Origin: Thermococcales archaeon 44_46
GTDB lineage: Archaea; Methanobacteriota_B; Thermococci; Thermococcales; Thermococcaceae
Reading direction: 5' to 3'
Assembly: GCA_001507935.1 (NCBI GenBank)
Contig: LGET01000040.1
Coordinates: 1 to 10,149, forward strand
DNA: 10,149 nt
Every line of letters starts with the position of its first letter. Positions within the stretch are counted from its first letter, which is position 1. The notes beneath the pieces are model-generated. The model did not search any database. It had not been told where the DNA came from and saw only the letters and a program-made list of their open reading frames with translations. Made by a program: the position numbers and the translations under genes. Positions 6,716-10,149 of the stretch are shown piece by piece.

Positions 6716-7435
6716 ATGATACTCGTCGGAACGTGTGGTTTTTGTGAAGGCAAGAAGAGGTATTTTGAAGACTTCAGCACTGTAGAGGTTCAGCAAACTT
6801 TTTACAAGATCTTGCAGGAAAAGACCCTCCAAAAATGGAGAAAAGAAGCCCCAGAAGATTTTGTGTTTTCTATTAAGGCATTCCAGGGTATAACACATCC
6901 TCCCACTAGCCCCACATGGAGAAGGAGCAACGTAAAGCCATCCAGAGATGTGGGATTGTTAAGACCTACAAAGAAGGTTTTTAGGTACTGGGAGCTTACA
7001 CTTAAAGAAGCTGAGGCGTTGGGAGCAAAGTTTATTCTGATTCAGCTCCCCAAGAGTTTTAAAGAAAATGAAGAAAGCTTTGCTAATGCAGAAAAATTCT
7101 TTAAGCAGATAGAGAGAAAAGAGTTTGAAATTGCAGTTGAACTTAGAGGTTGGAGTGAAAAGGGAATAGAGAAATTCGTTAGGGAGTTTGATCTCATCGA
7201 TGTCACAGACCCTACACTACGGAAACCCACTCATGGGGGAGTGATCAATTACTACCGCCTTCACGGAGCTTATCAAGAAGGAAGGATAATATACAAACAC
7301 AAATACAGTGAAGAAGAGTTAAGGGTGATAGCCAAAAAAGTCAAAGAGTGGAACAAGGCAGAGAGCTACGTTTACTTCAACAACGTCTATATGTGCGACG
7401 ATGCCAAGCGTTTTATCCAAATCCTGGCTTTCTAA
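6716..7435 (+). CDS. DUF72 (YecE-like) family protein
   Basis: A 239-residue soluble protein of the DUF72/YecE family, which has a TIM-barrel-like fold and no settled biochemical role. Family features are the N-terminal VGTCGF (4-9), VEVQQTFY (23-30), [12 protein letters not shown] (51-62), IQLPKSF around 110, AVELRGW around 141, YYRLHGAY around 180 and the final YVYFNNVY. The full length is present, with no sign of damage. The ATG begins 17 bases after mbhN with no visible ribosome-binding site, suggesting a leaderless or separately started transcript. It lies on the mbh strand, but its DUF72 family is not known as part of the hydrogenase. The 3' end overlaps the oppositely oriented reductase gene by 23 bases. 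T-run 7436-7440 lies just after the stop. Confidence 0.85.
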   Translation: MILVGTCGFCEGKKRYFEDFSTVEVQQTFYKILQEKTLQKWRKEAPEDFVFSIKAFQGITHPPTSPTWRRSNVKPSRDVGLLRPTKKVFRYWELTLKEAEALGAKFILIQLPKSFKENEESFANAEKFFKQIERKEFEIAVELRGWSEKGIEKFVREFDLIDVTDPTLRKPTHGGVINYYRLHGAYQEGRIIYKHKYSEEELRVIAKKVKEWNKAESYVYFNNVYMCDDAKRFIQILAF

Positions 7436-8417
7436 TTTTTACAACATCTTTGTTGACAAGGTTCGGTGGGACTTCCCCTTTGGCAAATGCTATTAAGTTC
7501 TTTGCAACCAGCTCTGCCATTCCCTCTCGTGCTTCATGAGTTGCGCTGCCTATGTGTGGGGCTAAAACAACGTTCTTCAACTTGAAAAGCTCCTCGTTAT
7601 AGTAGGGTTCTTCCTCGAAGACGTCCAAGCCTGCTCCAGCGATCCAGCCTTCTTTTAATGCTTTGATTAGGGCATTTGTATCGACAACTGCCCCTCTAGA
7701 GGTATTTATGAGAATTGCATTGGGCTTCATAAGCTTGAGCTCCTTCTCCCCTATCAGATGGTAAGTTTCTTTGGTTAGGGGAACGTGAAGGCTTATAAAG
7801 TCGCTCTCTTTCAAAAGGGTTTCAAAGTCTACATATTCTGCATCAATTTCTTTTTCTGCCTCCGGTTTGCGAGTTCTTGAGTAATAAATGATTCTCATCC
7901 CGAATCCTCTAGCTCTCTTTGCCATAGCCTGACCAATTCTTCCAAACCCCACTATCCCCAAAGTCTTTCCTTTCAGCCCATATCCTAAAAACATTAGCGG
8001 ATGCCAGCCGACTTCGCTTTTCTTCCATTCGCCACTCCTCACAAAGGCATCAGCCTCTACAATTCTCCTCGCAACCGATAGAAGAAGGGCAAATGCAAGG
8101 TCAGCCGTTGCATCCGTAAGGACTCCGGGAGTATTTGTAACGTATATTCCTCTTTTTGTAGCCCCTTCTATGTCTATGTTATCATAGCCGACTGCATACT
8201 GGGCTATTATCCTCAATCTGGGGGCGTTTTCTAGCAGCTCCTCGTCTACTTTGTCAGTCACAAGAGTCACCAGGGCATCGACCTCTCTGACTTTCTCTAA
8301 GAGCACTTCCCGTGGAGGTGCTTTTGGATCCTCCCAGAGTTCTATTTCGTAGAATTCTTCGATCATCTTAATTCCATTTTCCGGAATTTGTCGGGTTATG
8401 AACACTTTAGGCTTCAT
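7413..8417 (-). CDS. gyaR: Glyoxylate/hydroxypyruvate reductase, D-2-hydroxyacid dehydrogenase family
   Basis: A 334-residue protein that closely resembles, in length and sequence as I remember them, the Thermococcales glyoxylate reductase GyaR, which reduces glyoxylate (and hydroxypyruvate) to the 2-hydroxy acid with NAD(P)H. The dinucleotide-binding loop GFGRIG is at 157-162. Basic residues R181 and R183 in YSRTRK after the second strand favour NADP over NAD. The catalytic triad is visible: R241 in TSRGAVVD, E270 in FEEEPYY and H288 in APHIGSA. The start is ATG at 8417-8415, with AAGGGGA (bases 8429-8423) as ribosome-binding site. The neighbouring divergent gene is an aminotransferase, which fits a role in handling 2-oxo acids from amino-acid breakdown. 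The exact substrate cannot be read from sequence. Confidence 0.9.
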   Translation of the reverse strand: MKPKVFITRQIPENGIKMIEEFYEIELWEDPKAPPREVLLEKVREVDALVTLVTDKVDEELLENAPRLRIIAQYAVGYDNIDIEGATKRGIYVTNTPGVLTDATADLAFALLLSVARRIVEADAFVRSGEWKKSEVGWHPLMFLGYGLKGKTLGIVGFGRIGQAMAKRARGFGMRIIYYSRTRKPEAEKEIDAEYVDFETLLKESDFISLHVPLTKETYHLIGEKELKLMKPNAILINTSRGAVVDTNALIKALKEGWIAGAGLDVFEEEPYYNEELFKLKNVVLAPHIGSATHEAREGMAELVAKNLIAFAKGEVPPNLVNKDVVKIRKPGFG

Positions 8418-8443
8418 GGCATTCCCCTTCTAAGATAAGGGTC

Positions 8444-8457
8444 AAAACGTATAAATA
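8444..8457 (+). promoter_or_regulatory. TATA box (with A-rich upstream element) of the aminotransferase gene
   Basis: AAAACG followed by TATAAATA (8450-8457) is a good archaeal TFB/TBP-type promoter. Counting about 25-27 bases from its centre places the transcript start near 8478-8481. That is at or after the longest possible start codon (8477) and just before ATG 8489, so it helps to decide the start of the gene. Confidence 0.65.
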
Positions 8458-8465
8458 CCTTTATG
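8450..8465 (-). promoter_or_regulatory. Candidate promoter of the reductase gene
   Basis: On the minus strand this stretch reads CATAAAGGTATTTATA. Either TATTTATA (8457-8450) or CATAAA (8465-8460) could serve as TATA element. They would place the transcript start near 8428 or 8437, just before or at the ribosome-binding site at 8429-8423. The first of these is the same DNA as the TATA box of the divergent aminotransferase gene. Confidence 0.45.
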
Positions 8466-8488
8466 AAGATTAGTTAATGGTGATGTGG

Positions 8489-9712
8489 ATGGATTATACC
8501 AAATATCTAGCCGGAAGGGCGAATTGGATTAAGGGCTCCGCTTTAGCTGAGGTTATGAAAAAGGCTTCAGAACTTCAAAAGAAAGGAATGAAATTGATTT
8601 CCCTCGCGGCTGGAGACCCAGATCCGGAGTTAATCCCAAGGACAGCCCTTGGAGAAATAGCAAAAGAAGTCCTTGAAAAAGAGCCAAAGTCTGTTATGTA
8701 TACTCCAGCAAATGGAATCCCGGAGCTTAGGGAAGAACTGGCAAGGTTTTTGAAAAAATATGATCATTTGGAAGTTTCTCCAGAAAACATTGTTATTACA
8801 ATAGGAGGAACCGGAGCGCTGGATCTCCTTGGAAGGGTTTTAATAGACCCTGGAGATGTCGTGATAGCAGAGAACCCCTCTTATATAAACACCTTGCTGG
8901 CATTTGAGCAGCTGGGAGCCAAAATTGAGGGAGTCCCAGTTGACAATGACGGTATGAGAGTGGATCTGCTGGAGGAGAAAATAAAGGAGCTTAAAGCTAA
9001 AGGGCAGAAAATTAAGTTCATCTATACCATCCCAACCGGTCAGAATCCGATGGGCGTCACCATGAGCATGGAACGCAGAAAAGCCCTGCTTGAAATTGCA
9101 TCTAAATATGACCTCTTAATAATTGAAGATGCCGCTTATAATTTCATGAGATATGAGGGAGGGGATATAGTACCCCTAAAGGCTCTGGACGATGAGGGAA
9201 GAGTCATTGTGGCAGGAACGCTTAGCAAAGTCCTTGGAACTGGATTCAGAATTGGATGGATAATAGCCGAGGGAGAAATCCTCAAAAAGGTTCTTATGCA
9301 GAAGCAGCCTATTGACTTCTGTGCCCCAGCTATTTCTCAATACATCGCTCTGGAGTACTTAAAGAGGGGCTATTTCGAGAAGTATCACCTGGAAGGGGCA
9401 CTCCTAGGTTATAAAGAAAAGAGGGACATCATGCTGAAGGCTCTTGAAAAGCACTTGCCAAATGCAGAATTTACAAAGCCAATAGCTGGAATGTTTGTTA
9501 TGCTATTCCTTCCAGAGGGAGCAGATGGCATCTCATTTGCCAACGAGCTCATGGAAAGGGAGGGAGTTGTGGTAGTTCCAGGAAAGCCTTTCTACACAGA
9601 CGAGTCTGGAAAGAATGCTATAAGGCTTAACTTCTCAAGGCCAAGCAAGGAAGAAATTCCAATAGGAATCGAGAAACTTGCTAAGCTTTATAAGGAAAAG
9701 TTTGGCGAGTAA
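8489..9712 (+). CDS. Class I PLP-dependent aminotransferase, probably aromatic aminotransferase
   Basis: A cytosolic fold-type I aminotransferase that moves an amino group between an amino acid and a 2-oxo acid, typically 2-oxoglutarate. Numbered from ATG 8489 (407 residues), K247 in GTLSKVLG is the Schiff-base lysine. N186 in PTGQNP, D214 and Y217 in IIEDAAYNF hold the cofactor. R254 in FRIGWI contacts its phosphate, and R379 in IRLNFS binds the substrate carboxylate. The sequence recalls the aromatic aminotransferase I of Thermococcus litoralis; LysN-like or kynurenine-type specificity cannot be excluded. In-frame ATGs at 8477 and 8483 would add four or two residues. I prefer 8489 because GGTGAT at 8479-8484 precedes it, the TATA box predicts a transcript start near 8480, and MDYTKYLAGR is the family start. 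Confidence 0.88.
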   Translation: MDYTKYLAGRANWIKGSALAEVMKKASELQKKGMKLISLAAGDPDPELIPRTALGEIAKEVLEKEPKSVMYTPANGIPELREELARFLKKYDHLEVSPENIVITIGGTGALDLLGRVLIDPGDVVIAENPSYINTLLAFEQLGAKIEGVPVDNDGMRVDLLEEKIKELKAKGQKIKFIYTIPTGQNPMGVTMSMERRKALLEIASKYDLLIIEDAAYNFMRYEGGDIVPLKALDDEGRVIVAGTLSKVLGTGFRIGWIIAEGEILKKVLMQKQPIDFCAPAISQYIALEYLKRGYFEKYHLEGALLGYKEKRDIMLKALEKHLPNAEFTKPIAGMFVMLFLPEGADGISFANELMEREGVVVVPGKPFYTDESGKNAIRLNFSRPSKEEIPIGIEKLAKLYKEKFGE

Positions 9713-9713
9713 A

Positions 9714-9737
9714 CTCTTTGTTTTTACATTTTCTTTT
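9714..9737 (+). terminator. T-rich termination region after the aminotransferase gene
   Basis: Directly after the TAA, the + strand carries T-runs in CTTTGTTTTTACATTTTCTTTT, typical of intrinsic termination in Thermococcales, which relies on oligo-U without a strong hairpin. Further T-runs at 9775-9779 and 9796-9802 may act as back-up sites. The rest of 9738-9801 shows only a 5-bp inverted repeat CCATC/GATGG (9741-9745 and 9754-9758) and no gene. Confidence 0.5.
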
Positions 9738-9801
9738 GGGCCATCACATTCTCGATGGGGAGAGGGTTAGTTTGTTTTTAATGCACCCAGAAAAGTTTTT
9801 T

Positions 9802-9889
9802 TGGTGCGGGGGCGGGGATTTGAACCCCGGAACCCCTACGGGACGGGACCCTCAATCCCGCGCCTTTGACCAGGCTCGGCAACCCCCGC
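9802..9889 (-). tRNA. tRNA-Leu, anticodon GAG
   Basis: Read on the minus strand from 9889, the sequence folds as a class II tRNA. The acceptor stem is GCGGGGG/CCCCCGC with discriminator A, and the D-arm is GCCGAGCCTGGTCAAAGGC. The anticodon stem is CGGGA/TCCCG with loop TTGAGGG, giving anticodon GAG. A long variable arm with CCC/GGG pairing around GTA follows, then a T-arm CGGGG-TTCAAAT-CCCCG. The 3' CCA is encoded (bases 9804-9802). The long variable arm and GAG anticodon identify leucine, decoding CTC and CTT. There is no intron in the anticodon loop. The gene lies tail to tail with the aminotransferase gene. Confidence 0.96.
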
Positions 9890-9920
9890 AAGAGCGCCGT
9901 TTATTTCTCTTCTCAGTTGG

Positions 9921-9934
9921 TTTATAAATTTTTC
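9921..9934 (-). promoter_or_regulatory. Promoter (BRE and TATA box) of the tRNA-Leu gene
   Basis: On the minus strand GAAAAA is followed by TTTATAAA (9928-9921), about 36 bases from the mature tRNA 5' end. This predicts a transcript start near 9900 and a short 5' leader of about ten bases, removed by RNase P. Both the BRE-like A-rich element and the TATA core are good matches to archaeal stable-RNA promoters. Confidence 0.7.
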
Positions 9935-10023
9935 TGTCCCTTCCGACATCCTTTTGATAATAGGTGGGATAACTCGCGAGGATAATCAGCCCCCTAATAC
10001 CGTTTTGGGAAAAAAGGAGAGTT
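9935..10023. other. Intergenic stretch without recognised gene
   Basis: This stretch lies between the tRNA promoter and the possible gene start at 10024. It contains the 8-base palindrome CTCGCGAG (9973-9980), flanked by a direct repeat GGATAA (9967-9972 and 9980-9985), and nothing else I can name. I see no box C/D RNA motif pair, no CRISPR repeat and no clear TATA box at the distance expected for a start at 10024. Confidence 0.4.
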
Positions 10024-10149
10024 GTGAAAGGTGAAAGCACTGTTTACTCTGCGAATTCGGTTGTAAATCTTTTTGAACCAACCAGCAGAATCAATAGAGG
10101 ACTTTTCCGGGTGCACCGCATGATTCTGAATTGGATTAAAAATGACGAG
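10024..10149 (+). CDS. Possible start of an unidentified gene running off the right edge
   Basis: From GTG 10024 there is an open frame of 42 codons to the window edge, and the same frame is free of stops back to 9973. The GTG is preceded by AAAAAGGAGAGTT, a reasonable ribosome-binding site with about four bases of spacing. The predicted start is MKGESTVYSANSVVNLFEPT, followed by a basic and aromatic stretch with RVHRM and NWIKNDE. I do not recognise a family. The opposite strand is also open over most of this stretch (10149 to 9997, stop at 9996-9994), so openness alone proves little. It may be a gene start, a fragment, or part of a non-coding repeat. Confidence 0.25.
   Translation, partial: MKGESTVYSANSVVNLFEPTSRINRGLFRVHRMILNWIKNDE

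Noticed and set aside
9741..9758. Inverted repeat CCATC/GATGG as a terminator or small RNA
   Set aside because: The stem is only five base pairs with an eight-base loop, no box C/D or H/ACA motifs accompany it, and the T-rich stretch upstream already explains termination.
9802..9889. tRNA gene as an integration site for a virus or plasmid
   Set aside because: No integrase gene, no repeated tRNA 3' end and no foreign genes are visible on either side of the tRNA.
9718..9927. Plus-strand open frame of 69 codons over the tRNA
   Set aside because: Its central part is antisense to the tRNA gene, and its start lies in the T-rich terminator region.
9852..10040. Minus-strand open frame of 62 codons crossing the tRNA promoter and tRNA
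   Set aside because: It runs through the tRNA-Leu gene and its TATA box, and its C-terminal part is simply translated tRNA sequence.
1..10149. CRISPR array, insertion sequence, toxin-antitoxin or defence system
   Set aside because: No regularly spaced direct repeats, transposase, nuclease or small paired-gene signature was found; apart from the right edge the window is filled by recognisable metabolic genes.

Overview
The window looks like chromosomal DNA of a hyperthermophilic archaeon of the order Thermococcales (Thermococcus or Pyrococcus). The evidence is the gene order of the 14-subunit ferredoxin-dependent membrane-bound hydrogenase (MBH), strong GGAGG/GGTGA ribosome-binding sites, archaeal TATA boxes and oligo-T stretches after genes. 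From memory, the last protein gene resembles the aromatic aminotransferase I of Thermococcus litoralis, but I could not run a search.

Region 1 (1-6698, + strand) is the distal part of the mbh operon: the 3' end of mbhD, then complete mbhE, F, G, H, I, J, K, L, M and N. Nearly every junction overlaps, often as ATGA, so translation is probably coupled. The proximal genes mbhA-C and the operon promoter lie to the left of the window. MbhD-MbhH are Mrp-antiporter-like ion-translocating subunits and MbhI is a small linking membrane subunit. MbhJ-MbhN form the hydrogenase module: [NiFe] large and small subunits, a NuoC-like subunit, a NuoH-like membrane anchor and a two-cluster ferredoxin-like subunit. 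Electrons run from reduced ferredoxin through MbhN and MbhJ to the NiFe site in MbhL, where protons become H2. The energy drives proton and sodium movement through the membrane part. All expected cluster and NiFe ligands are visible, which separates this enzyme from the related sulfur-reducing complex MBS/Mbx.

Region 2 (6699-9712) holds a DUF72/YecE-like gene (+), a glyoxylate/hydroxypyruvate reductase gene (-) that overlaps its 3' end tail to tail, and a divergently transcribed class I aminotransferase gene (+). The reductase and aminotransferase share a very short intergenic region dominated by one TATA box.

Region 3 (9713-10149) contains a T-rich terminator stretch, a class II tRNA-Leu(GAG) on the minus strand with encoded CCA and its own TATA box, and a final stretch of about 220 bases. 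That last stretch has no recognised gene, but it has an open frame running off the right edge behind a plausible ribosome-binding site. Most of the window is well-known biology. The right-hand edge is the least explained part.
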